Of a DNA stretch of 8,397 nt, positions 1-6,185 are shown one piece after another (positions within the stretch are counted from its first letter, which is position 1; each line of letters opens with the position of its first letter). The notes below the pieces were generated by a model. It was not told where the DNA came from. It saw nothing but the letters and a program-made list of their open reading frames with translations, and did no database searches. The position numbers and the translations under genes are program-made. The stretch spans positions 1 to 8,397 of the forward strand of contig JAUVSA010000086.1 in the NCBI GenBank assembly GCA_030597345.1, in the 5' to 3' direction. This stretch comes from Bacillota bacterium (GTDB taxonomy: Bacteria; Armatimonadota; Hebobacteria; Hebobacterales; Hebobacteraceae).

Positions 1-1830
1 CACTTCCTTCGCGCCGAGACGGACTGCCGCGCGCGCTGCGTCAACTGCACTGAATCCGCCGCCGACCACCGCCACCCGTTCCCCGAGCTGGATCTTCTGG
101 CCCTTGTGGAGCTTGTGCAGGAAATCCACCGCGGACACCATTCCCCGCGCGCGTTCCCCCGGCACATTCAAGCGCCTTCCAGCTTGGCAGCCGTTTCCCA
201 AGAAGATCGCGTCGAATCCCTCCTCCCGAAGACTGGCCAGCGTGAGATCCTTACCGAGGCGCTTGTTGCAGCGGATCTTCACCCCCAGAGACTTCACCCC
301 AGCGATCTCGTTCTCCAGCACTTCTCGGGGAAGACGAAAGGCAGGAACGCCGTACCGGAGCATTCCTCCTGGCTTCTTCTCCGCCTCGAACACCGTCACC
401 TGATGCCCGGCGCGGGCCAGCTCCCAGGCACAGGTGAGACCGGCCGGCCCGGACCCGACGACGGCCGCTCTCTTGCCCGATGACGGCAGGCGGTCAACTT
501 CGGGCTTCCACCCTCGCGCTGCCGCGTACTCCAGCACGAATCGCTTGATGTCGCGAATTCGGATGGGTTCATCGATGTCGCCCCGAATGCATACTTGCTC
601 GCACGGATGCGAGCAGATGTAGCCGCACACGGACTGAAGTGGATCCCGAGAAGTAACCAGCCGATAGGCCTCCCTGAAGTCGCGCTCCGCCACCTTGCGC
701 ACATATCCTTGCGCGGGCACCTGGCCCGGGCAGGCGAACTTACAGGGAGCCGAGAGTTGAGGGTCCTTTATCCGCGCGTGCCCGGGGTAAACTGTCAGCC
801 TCTCGGATGAAGTTACCTCGTTGACGAGTAGGTCGCGCATCGCACGCCAGCTCTCGAATCCCATGCGATCCATGTACTGAAGCACACCCTCAGTCAGATC
901 GTGAACGATGCCGTAGCCGTGGGTCAACACAGCGGTGCATACCCCCACCAGGTCGGCGCCGAAGAAGGCCATCTCCACCGCGTCCTGCCAGGTTGTCACC
1001 CCTCCGGTGGCCGCGGTGGCGACCTCAGGGCCGCTGCGCTTGCGGATCTCGAAAATGTCCCGCAGCGCGAGTGGTTTGGCCCAGGGCCCGGACGTACACG
1101 TGAGCGATATCTGCTGCTGGAGATGAATGACCGATTGCTTTGGATTCCAGATGTCGATCGGTGCAAACGCCAAACGATTGGCATTGGACCCAACGGCGAC
1201 CGCGCCGGCCCGGTAAGCGGCCTCTGCTACTTCCCCCAGGCGGCCTCCCTCCGGGCTGAGCTTGACGAACACGGGAATCGACACCGCCTCCACGGTGGCG
1301 ACGACGATCTCTCGTGTTTCCTCGGGGCGCATCCCGCCGGAGGCCCCGCTCTTCTGCCCGCCCTCGCCAGCTCCGCCCGTGAGTGCTACGTTGAACGACA
1401 TGTTGGGACAACCGAGGTTCACCTCGAGGATGTGCGCGCCCGCCTGCTCGAACCCCCGAGCCATGTTGACCCAGCCATCCAGACCCCGATCCCCCGCGTA
1501 GGAGTAGTTGGCCATGATCACGAAGTCGTCGTCCACCCTCGCAAGCGACTGCTCCACCAGCTCCATCGCCTGCTCGAAGGTGAGTCGCTTCTCGGCCGTG
1601 AACGTGAGAAGCCCCTGGGGCTCGAAGTAGGCGTAACGCGGCTCCAGGTTGATATAGGGGCTCGGATCGAAGCTCAGCTTAATGGAAGCGCCCGACCAGC
1701 CCTCTTCACAGGCGCGCTCCAACTGATCCGCGGAATGTGTCGTCGGTCCCGAGGCCAAGAAGAACGGGGTCTTGAAGGTGACTCCCGCTATCGCTACCGC
1801 CAGCCGGGGGTCCGCCGCGTTCTCCTTCAT
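1..1830 (-). CDS. Fusion oxidoreductase: DHOD/PreA-type FMN barrel + GltD-type Fe-S and FAD/NAD(P) domains (3' end cut by window edge)
   Basis: A reading frame without stops runs from an ATG at 1830-1828 to position 1, giving 610 codons; the C-terminus lies outside the window. Residues about 10-340 form a dihydroorotate/dihydropyrimidine-dehydrogenase FMN barrel: a PFFLASGP start, NLGCPN at 138-143, VKLSPEGG at 189-196, and the phosphate-binding stretch GGVTTWQDA followed by GADLVGVCTA (276-300). Residues about 355-440 resemble the N-terminal Fe-S domain of GltD/DPD, with six cysteines (363, 367, 402, 406, 410, 414) and HPCEQVC. Residues about 452-610 are a two-dinucleotide-binding module: VVGSGPAG (457-464) for FAD, GGMLRYGVPAFRLP (488-501), and VAVVGGGFSA (586-595), probably for NAD(P)H. 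Known relatives pass electrons from NAD(P)H through FAD and Fe-S clusters to FMN, which reduces or oxidises a ring substrate; this substrate is unknown. The expected catalytic Cys seems to be Ser164. The domain order is permuted relative to mammalian DPD. The start is supported by GGAG six bases upstream. Domain calls are firm; specific function is not. Confidence 0.9.
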   Translation of the reverse strand, partial: MKENAADPRLAVAIAGVTFKTPFFLASGPTTHSADQLERACEEGWSGASIKLSFDPSPYINLEPRYAYFEPQGLLTFTAEKRLTFEQAMELVEQSLARVDDDFVIMANYSYAGDRGLDGWVNMARGFEQAGAHILEVNLGCPNMSFNVALTGGAGEGGQKSGASGGMRPEETREIVVATVEAVSIPVFVKLSPEGGRLGEVAEAAYRAGAVAVGSNANRLAFAPIDIWNPKQSVIHLQQQISLTCTSGPWAKPLALRDIFEIRKRSGPEVATAATGGVTTWQDAVEMAFFGADLVGVCTAVLTHGYGIVHDLTEGVLQYMDRMGFESWRAMRDLLVNEVTSSERLTVYPGHARIKDPQLSAPCKFACPGQVPAQGYVRKVAERDFREAYRLVTSRDPLQSVCGYICSHPCEQVCIRGDIDEPIRIRDIKRFVLEYAAARGWKPEVDRLPSSGKRAAVVGSGPAGLTCAWELARAGHQVTVFEAEKKPGGMLRYGVPAFRLPREVLENEIAGVKSLGVKIRCNKRLGKDLTLASLREEGFDAIFLGNGCQAGRRLNVPGERARGMVSAVDFLHKLHKGQKIQLGERVAVVGGGFSAVDAARAAVRLGAKEV

Positions 1831-1836
1831 GATATG

Positions 1837-1840
1837 CTCC
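1837..1840 (-). promoter_or_regulatory. Ribosome binding site of the minus-strand fusion oxidoreductase
   Basis: Read on the minus strand, GGAG sits six bases before the ATG at 1830, with a second purine-rich GAAGGAG a little further upstream (1844-1850). The good spacing supports the chosen start, which also coincides with the beginning of the conserved barrel sequence. Confidence 0.55.
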
Positions 1841-1923
1841 GCACTCCTTCTCGGCCCTCGGCGTCTAAGCCGGCCACCGCTGCGCGGCCGACCGCCGACA
1901 GCGGCCCCGCCCGCCTATCCGGT

Positions 1924-1937
1924 CACTGTCCGCAGTG
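1924..1937. repeat. Short perfect inverted repeat (CACTG-4-CAGTG) in the divergent intergenic region
   Basis: CACTG, four bases (TCCG), then CAGTG: a perfect 5-bp palindrome that can be extended by a G-T wobble and one further G-C pair. It lies about 95 bases upstream of the minus-strand start and about 245 bases upstream of the operon start. It could be a regulator half-site pair or a small hairpin, but its size is compatible with chance. Confidence 0.25.
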
Positions 1938-2181
1938 GCGCGCCGCCCTCCCCCTCCCGTCGGCCGCGGCCTCCCTGCGACACCGGAGTTCTCCGTCCCT
2001 CTGTCCCGTTCCCCCTCAGAGGCCGGCGAACCGCTGTGGACTGTGACCCCACAAGTAACGCTCTGTTGCATAGTGGGCATATCCTCGGCGCGCTGTCTGA
2101 GGAACACGCACATCGCCCACGACAGGGCAGGGGAAACTAGAGCACTACCAGAATGTCCTTACGGGGATGGGGCGGCGCTAC

Positions 2182-3639
2182 ATGCCAATGACCTTCGACG
2201 GAATCCAGGACTACGCGGCCGCGCTCGAACAGCGGGGCGAACTGCACAGCATCGGCGTGGAGGTCGATCCCGAGCTGGAGATGACCGAGATCGCCGACCG
2301 GGTCCTGCGCGCCGGGGGACCCGCGCTTCGCTTCGAGAAGCCCCGCGGACACCGCTGGCCGGTGCTCATGAATCTGTTCGGGACTCTCGAGCGCATGGCT
2401 TTCGCCTTGGGGGTCGAGGAGCTTGACGACATTGGGCGCCGGTTGGAGGACTTGCTGCGGACACAGCCACCGACCTCTCTCCTGGACAAGCTGCGCGCCC
2501 TGCCCCGCCTCGCAGAGATGGCATCCTGGGCACCGCGAAGCGTGGGGGACGGGCCCTGCCAAGAAGTCGTGGCGGAAGATCCCTCATTGCTCGACCTCCC
2601 GGCCCTCAAGTGCTGGCCCGGGGACGGCGGCCGCTTCCTCACTCTTCCAATCGTGATAACGAGACATCCTGAAACCGGTCAGCGAAATGTCGGCATGTAC
2701 CGGATGCAGATCTACGACGCGCGGACGACGGGGATGCACTGGCACCCTCACAAGGTCGGCGCGGAGCACTATCGACGCCATGAGGAAATGGGGTCTCGGA
2801 TGCCCGTCGCGGTTGCGCTCGGCTGTGACCCCGCGGTCATCTACGCGGCCACCGCGCCCCTGCCCGAGGAGTTCGACGAAATGCTCTTCGCGGGGTTCCT
2901 GCGGCAGCGGGCAGTGGACATGGTTCCCTGCCGCACGGTGGAACTGGAGGCGCCGGCCGACGCGGAGTTTGTGCTCGAGGGCTATGTCGAGCCAGGAGAG
3001 CGCAGGCGCGAGGGTCCCTTTGGAGATCACACAGGCTACTATTCCCCGGCCGATGACTTCCCCGTATTCCGGCTCACCGCGCTCACGCGGCGGGACCAGC
3101 CGGTGTATCCCGCCACCGTCGTAGGGCGGCCCCCCAAAGAGGACTGCTTCCTAGGCAAAGCGACAGAGCGCATATTCCTCCCTCTGCTGCGAATGCAACT
3201 GCCCGAGATCATCGACATCAACTTGCCCGTAGAGGGGATCTTTCACAACCTGGCCCTGGTGCGCATTCGCAAGCGGTACCCCGGTCACGCCTACAAGGTC
3301 ATGCACGCACTCTGGGGCCTCGGGCAGATGATGTTCACTAAGATAATAGCGGTGGTGGACGAGGAGGTGGATGTCCAGAACCTGTCGGAGGTGATCTGGC
3401 GGATCGGCAACAACATCGATCCCGAGCGCGATATCTGCTTCGTGCGCGGCCCGGTGGACATTCTCGATCACGCCTCGCGGCTGCCCGGACTGGGATCGAA
3501 GATGGGCATCGACGCCACGCGGAAGTGGCCGGAAGAAGGTTTTTCGAGGCCCTGGCCGGCGGCCATCGAAATGGACGGGGAGGTGAGGGCGCGCGTGGAC
3601 GCGCTGTGGGCGCAACTTGGACTGGAGGGGAGAACATGA
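2182..3639 (+). CDS. mqnL: UbiD-family prenyl-FMN-dependent decarboxylase, probable menaquinone biosynthesis decarboxylase (MqnL type)
   Basis: A 485-residue UbiD-family protein, full length for the family. It should remove the carboxyl group from prenylated 1,4-dihydroxy-6-naphthoate, using prenylated FMN. Visible UbiD landmarks are N169 and R174 in NVGMYRMQIYD (prFMN/metal site; same N-x4-R spacing as characterised fungal Fdc1) and E277-GPFG-D282-HTGYY, the Glu and acidic residue of the catalytic E-R-E/D triad. Also present are the VGRPPKED and C-terminal DHASRLPGLGSKMGIDATRKW blocks. First gene of the operon; its stop overlaps the UbiX-like start as ATGA (3636-3639). Starts at 2167, 2182 or 2188 are possible. 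The family normally begins close to MTFDGIQDY (2188); 2167 has no spaced ribosome binding site, while 2182 has a G-rich run (2163-2172) upstream, so I chose 2182. Family certain. The role in menaquinone synthesis rests on clustering with mqn genes; other aromatic-acid decarboxylation is possible. Confidence 0.92.
   Translation: MPMTFDGIQDYAAALEQRGELHSIGVEVDPELEMTEIADRVLRAGGPALRFEKPRGHRWPVLMNLFGTLERMAFALGVEELDDIGRRLEDLLRTQPPTSLLDKLRALPRLAEMASWAPRSVGDGPCQEVVAEDPSLLDLPALKCWPGDGGRFLTLPIVITRHPETGQRNVGMYRMQIYDARTTGMHWHPHKVGAEHYRRHEEMGSRMPVAVALGCDPAVIYAATAPLPEEFDEMLFAGFLRQRAVDMVPCRTVELEAPADAEFVLEGYVEPGERRREGPFGDHTGYYSPADDFPVFRLTALTRRDQPVYPATVVGRPPKEDCFLGKATERIFLPLLRMQLPEIIDINLPVEGIFHNLALVRIRKRYPGHAYKVMHALWGLGQMMFTKIIAVVDEEVDVQNLSEVIWRIGNNIDPERDICFVRGPVDILDHASRLPGLGSKMGIDATRKWPEEGFSRPWPAAIEMDGEVRARVDALWAQLGLEGRT
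3624..3630 (+). promoter_or_regulatory. Strong Shine-Dalgarno site of the UbiX-like gene
   Basis: GGAGGGG lies inside the last codons of the UbiD-like gene, five bases before the ATG at 3636. It decides between this start and the longer in-frame extension beginning at 3525. Confidence 0.65.
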
Positions 3640-4232
3640 GCGGGGTAAGAAACCTCCTCGTGTGCGTGACCGGCGCCAGCGGAGCCATCTATGCCGACCG
3701 ATTGCTCCGCGCCGCCGCCTCCCAGGTGGAACGCATCGGCCTTGTGCTGACTCCGCAGGGGGCGGAGATCGCCGCACACGAAATCGGGTGGGCGGTGGAC
3801 TTCGAGGCCCTCGAGATCACCGGGCCGCCCCCCAACGTGATGGCCCGGGTGCGCCTCTATCATCCCAACGATCTCTCCTGCCGATACGCCAGCGGCTCCG
3901 CCGCCCCGGATGCCATGATCGTCGTTCCCTGTTCCGTGGGGACGACGGGCCGCATCGCCTCCGGACTGGGAGACACAGTTGTGACCCGCGCCGCCGCGGT
4001 TTGCCTCAAAGAACGCCGGCCTCTCGTTCTAGTGGTGCGCGAATCGCCGCTCTCGCTCATCGACCTGCGCAATCTATCTCGGCTATCGGAAGCCGGCGCC
4101 GTCATCATGCCCGCGGCTCCGCCCTTCTACTCGGGCCCGCAGACGATCGAGCAGCTCGCCGATTACTTCGTGGCGCGCGTGCTCGATCAAGTGGGGCTGC
4201 GACTCGACCACCCCGGACGTTGGGGAGGATAG
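3636..4232 (+). CDS. mqnM: UbiX-family flavin prenyltransferase (MqnM type)
   Basis: A 198-residue flavin prenyltransferase, usual family length. It joins a dimethylallyl group to FMN, making the prenyl-FMN cofactor that the UbiD-like enzyme encoded just upstream needs. Motifs: VTGASGAIYA at 11-20 (Rossmann-like FMN site with Ser15), VPCSVGTTGRIASGL at 97-111 (phosphate/FMN contact), R135-E136 in VVRESPLS, and the C-terminal MPAAPPFYSGP (158-168) with the conserved Tyr165. The frame stays open upstream to 3525, but the start at 3636 is chosen because GGAGGGG (3624-3630) lies five bases before it, because MSGVRNLLVCVTGASG is the typical UbiX N-terminus, and because ATGA overlap with the preceding stop is typical of coupled genes. 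Soluble, probably dodecameric as in homologues (family knowledge). The cofactor role is secure; the assignment to menaquinone rather than another pathway follows from gene context. Confidence 0.94.
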   Translation: MSGVRNLLVCVTGASGAIYADRLLRAAASQVERIGLVLTPQGAEIAAHEIGWAVDFEALEITGPPPNVMARVRLYHPNDLSCRYASGSAAPDAMIVVPCSVGTTGRIASGLGDTVVTRAAAVCLKERRPLVLVVRESPLSLIDLRNLSRLSEAGAVIMPAAPPFYSGPQTIEQLADYFVARVLDQVGLRLDHPGRWGG

Positions 4233-4241
4233 GACACCCGG

Positions 4242-5303
4242 ATGCCTTACCCCGACTTGAAGCCCGATCCGAACTTCGATCGCCTGAAGACCGTCTTTGC
4301 TCGCAAACAGCCCGACCGCGTGCCCTTCATCGAGTTGTTCCTGGACGACGAGATCATGGTGTCCCTGCGGGAAGCTCCCTTCTCGGCCGACCCCGCGCGG
4401 CGCTGGCAGGAGATCGCCGACCTCTACTTTCGGCTCGGCTATGACTATGTGCCGGCGAGCGCCGGTTTCGGGTTCCCCTACCACACCGTCGCCGCCGAGG
4501 ATACGGCCCCGCTCTCCAGGGGCCAGAGGAGCTGGGTACAGGAAAGCGACGGCGCCGTTCAGACCTGGGAGGACTTTGAGCGCTACCCCTGGCCCCTGCC
4601 GAAAGATGAGCACTACCTCCCCATCGAATACGCGGCGGCAGCTCGGCTCGACGGCATGGGACTGATACCTATCGGCCCAGGGGGCGTGCTGGAGAATGTT
4701 ATGTGGCTGATGGGCTACGGGCCGATGAGCTACGCGATGGCCGATCAGCCCGATCTGTTGCAGGCCGTGTTCGACCGCGTGGGCGAGACGCTGGTCGAAG
4801 CCTTCGGCCGCATGGCCGAACACCAAGCCGTCGGCGCGGTGTTTCTGGGCGACGACATGGGCTTCAAGACCCAGACCATGATCTCGCCGGAGGCAATGCG
4901 CAAGTACGTCTTCCCCTGGCAGCGCCGCGTCGTGAAGGCCGTGCATGCACACGGGAAGCCCCTCCTCCTCCACGCCTGCGGCAACCTCGAGGCCGTGATG
5001 GATGACCTCATCGACTACGTGGGCATTGACGCCAAACACAGCTTCGAGGACATCATCACCCCGGTCACCGAGGCCAAGAAAAAGTGGGGCGGCCGTATTG
5101 CCATTTTGGGCGGCCTGGACCTGGACTTCCTGGTCCGAAGCACGCCCGAGCAAGTGCGATCCCGCACGCGGGAGGTATTGGAAGTGTGTATGCCGGGCGG
5201 CGGATACGCGCTGGGCTCAGGCAACTCGATAGCCAACTACATACCCGTGGCGAACTACCTCGCGATGCTGGAGGAGGGGTGGCGGCTAGGCCGCTATACC
5301 TGA
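4242..5303 (+). CDS. UroD-superfamily protein with zinc/corrinoid methyltransferase signature (MtaA/CmuA-like), role unknown
   Basis: A 353-residue TIM-barrel protein of the uroporphyrinogen decarboxylase superfamily. It is not a typical HemE: the N-terminal MRQAGRY-type signature is absent, replaced by PDRVPFIELFLDDEIM (24-39). Instead it carries H244-A-C246 in LLLHACGN and C316 in EVCMPGGGY, the H-x-C-xn-C pattern that binds catalytic zinc in methylcobamide:CoM methyltransferases (MtaA, MtbA) and related corrinoid enzymes. Other superfamily landmarks are FLGDDMGFKTQTMISPE (205-221), the HSFEDI region, and GSGNSIANYIPVANYLAM near the C-terminus. It lies 9 bases after the UbiX-like stop, with GGGGAGGA (4222-4229) upstream of the start, and 3 bases before the UbiA-like gene, so it is clearly part of the operon. 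No corrinoid-binding domain is fused to it or visible nearby. No step of the known futalosine pathway needs it. Methyl transfer to demethylmenaquinone, another methyl/ether reaction, or an unrelated role are all open. Confidence 0.88.
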   Translation: MPYPDLKPDPNFDRLKTVFARKQPDRVPFIELFLDDEIMVSLREAPFSADPARRWQEIADLYFRLGYDYVPASAGFGFPYHTVAAEDTAPLSRGQRSWVQESDGAVQTWEDFERYPWPLPKDEHYLPIEYAAAARLDGMGLIPIGPGGVLENVMWLMGYGPMSYAMADQPDLLQAVFDRVGETLVEAFGRMAEHQAVGAVFLGDDMGFKTQTMISPEAMRKYVFPWQRRVVKAVHAHGKPLLLHACGNLEAVMDDLIDYVGIDAKHSFEDIITPVTEAKKKWGGRIAILGGLDLDFLVRSTPEQVRSRTREVLEVCMPGGGYALGSGNSIANYIPVANYLAMLEEGWRLGRYT

Positions 5304-5306
5304 CCC

Positions 5307-6185
5307 ATGGTCATGGTCCGCAAGGCCTTCATTCTGCTGAAGGCGATCCGCTTCGAACACACCGTCTTCGCGCTGCCCTTCGCCTTCACCTCCGCCGTCG
5401 TCGCCTCCTATGGCTGGCCTCGGATTCCCACGCTGGGCTGGATACTGGTGGCCATGGTAGGCGCGCGAACCGCGGCCATGGCGTTCAACCGCATCGCCGA
5501 CCTGGACTATGACCGTAAGAATCCGCGCACGGCCGACCGGGCCCTAGTCACGGGCCAACTCAGTCCGCGCGCCCTCTGGATCGTGCTCATCGTCGCCGCC
5601 GCGGCCTACTTCCTGGCCGCCGCGATGCTCAACCACCTCTGCCTCCTGCTCTCACCTTTTGCCCTCGCCGCCCTCCTGGGCTACTCATATACCAAGCGCT
5701 TTACGATAGGCACTCACTGGATATTGGGCTTTTGCCTGGGCCTGGCCCCGGTAGGCGCGTGGATCGCCGTGCGGGGACAGATTTCCCTGGCGCCCGTGAT
5801 CCTCGGCGCGGCGGTGGCTCTTTGGACGGCCGGATTCGACATCATCTACTCCTGCCAGGACATCGCCTTCGACCGGAAGCACGGGCTCTTCTCGCTCCCG
5901 GCCCGGTGGGGTGCTCGCAGGGCGCTCCTGGTGGCCGCCTTCAATCACGTCGCCACCGTGTGGCTGCTCGTGCTCTTCGGCCATTTCGCCGATCTTGGCT
6001 GGCTCTACCTGCTTGGCGTCGTGCTGCTCGTCCCGGTCCTCTTCTGGGAACACCGCATGATCCGGCCCGACGACCTCAGCCGCGTGGAGACCGCCTCCTT
6101 CTTCGCAAACGGAGTGTTCAGCGTCATCTTCTTCCTCTTCGCGGCCGCGGATGTTATCCTCATTAGCGGCAGGATCCGCATATGA
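5307..6185 (+). CDS. mqnP: UbiA-family polyprenyltransferase, probable MqnP
   Basis: A 292-residue integral membrane prenyltransferase. In this pathway it should attach the polyprenyl chain to 1,4-dihydroxy-6-naphthoate at the cytoplasmic membrane. Both Mg-diphosphate motifs are present: N61-RIA-D65-LDY-D69-RKNPRT and the second, D178-IIYSCQ-D185-IAF-D189-RKHG, followed by LFSLPARWG. Hydrophobic segments, around eight, alternate through the chain (for example 40-56, 90-120, 132-155, 160-178, 205-240, 268-285). The Y-x2-QD-x2-FD form of the second motif is shared by 4-hydroxybenzoate prenyltransferases and MqnP and unlike MenA. Starts 3 bases after the UroD-like stop, with no well-spaced ribosome binding site (nearest GGAGGAGGGG at 5270-5279), so translation may depend on coupling; ATG at 5313 is an alternative. 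Its stop overlaps the mqnE start as ATGA. Family sure; MqnP specificity inferred from the cluster. Confidence 0.93.
   Translation: MVMVRKAFILLKAIRFEHTVFALPFAFTSAVVASYGWPRIPTLGWILVAMVGARTAAMAFNRIADLDYDRKNPRTADRALVTGQLSPRALWIVLIVAAAAYFLAAAMLNHLCLLLSPFALAALLGYSYTKRFTIGTHWILGFCLGLAPVGAWIAVRGQISLAPVILGAAVALWTAGFDIIYSCQDIAFDRKHGLFSLPARWGARRALLVAAFNHVATVWLLVLFGHFADLGWLYLLGVVLLVPVLFWEHRMIRPDDLSRVETASFFANGVFSVIFFLFAAADVILISGRIRI

Larger units (their letters stand above)
1831..2181. other. Divergent intergenic region between the fusion oxidoreductase and the menaquinone operon
   Basis: About 350 bases without a convincing gene. It separates two head-to-head transcription units, so promoters for both should be here. 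The left part (1850-2040) is very GC- and pyrimidine-rich; the segment around 2045-2090 is less GC-rich and is the likeliest place for the operon promoter. I found no pair of -35/-10 hexamers good enough to call. Several short inverted repeats occur: 1924-1937 (listed separately), CCGCTG/CAGCGG at 1877-1882/1899-1904, and TGTGG/CCACA at 2035-2039/2049-2053. Such short repeats can arise by chance in this base composition. Open frames crossing the region have no recognisable protein features. No riboswitch or tRNA was recognised. Confidence 0.6.

Noticed and set aside
901..2046. A 381-codon plus-strand open frame opposite the minus-strand flavoprotein
   Set aside because: It is antisense to a gene with unmistakable FMN-barrel motifs, crosses the flavoprotein start into the intergenic region, has a low-complexity Arg/Pro/Gly-rich sequence and no recognisable domain. 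Long antisense frames are expected at this GC content.
2055..2090. A sigma-70-like promoter around TTGCAT / CATAGT / CATATC upstream of the operon
   Set aside because: No -35/-10 pair with acceptable match and 16-18 base spacing could be found, so the hexamers are not distinguishable from chance.
1935..2426. A 163-codon plus-strand frame running from the intergenic region into the UbiD-like gene
   Set aside because: It overlaps the conserved UbiD N-terminus in a different frame and is Arg/Gly/Pro-rich without recognisable features.
3525..3635. A longer N-terminus for the UbiX-like protein starting at 3525
   Set aside because: The added 37 residues lie in the UbiD-like coding region in another frame, have no UbiX similarity, and the Shine-Dalgarno site at 3624-3630 points to the ATG at 3636.
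3617..4444. A 275-codon plus-strand open frame across the UbiX/UroD-like junction
   Set aside because: It is Arg/His-rich, runs out of frame through two well-supported genes and has no recognisable motif.
4083..5153. A 356-codon minus-strand open frame opposite the UroD-like gene
   Set aside because: It is the antisense shadow of a gene with conserved superfamily motifs and good operon spacing; its own translation is rich in Gly/His/Val and shows no family signature.
4242..5303. Calling the UroD-superfamily gene hemE (uroporphyrinogen decarboxylase)
   Set aside because: The conserved N-terminal MRQAGRY-type substrate-binding motif of HemE is missing and zinc-methyltransferase ligands (H244, C246, C316) are present instead.
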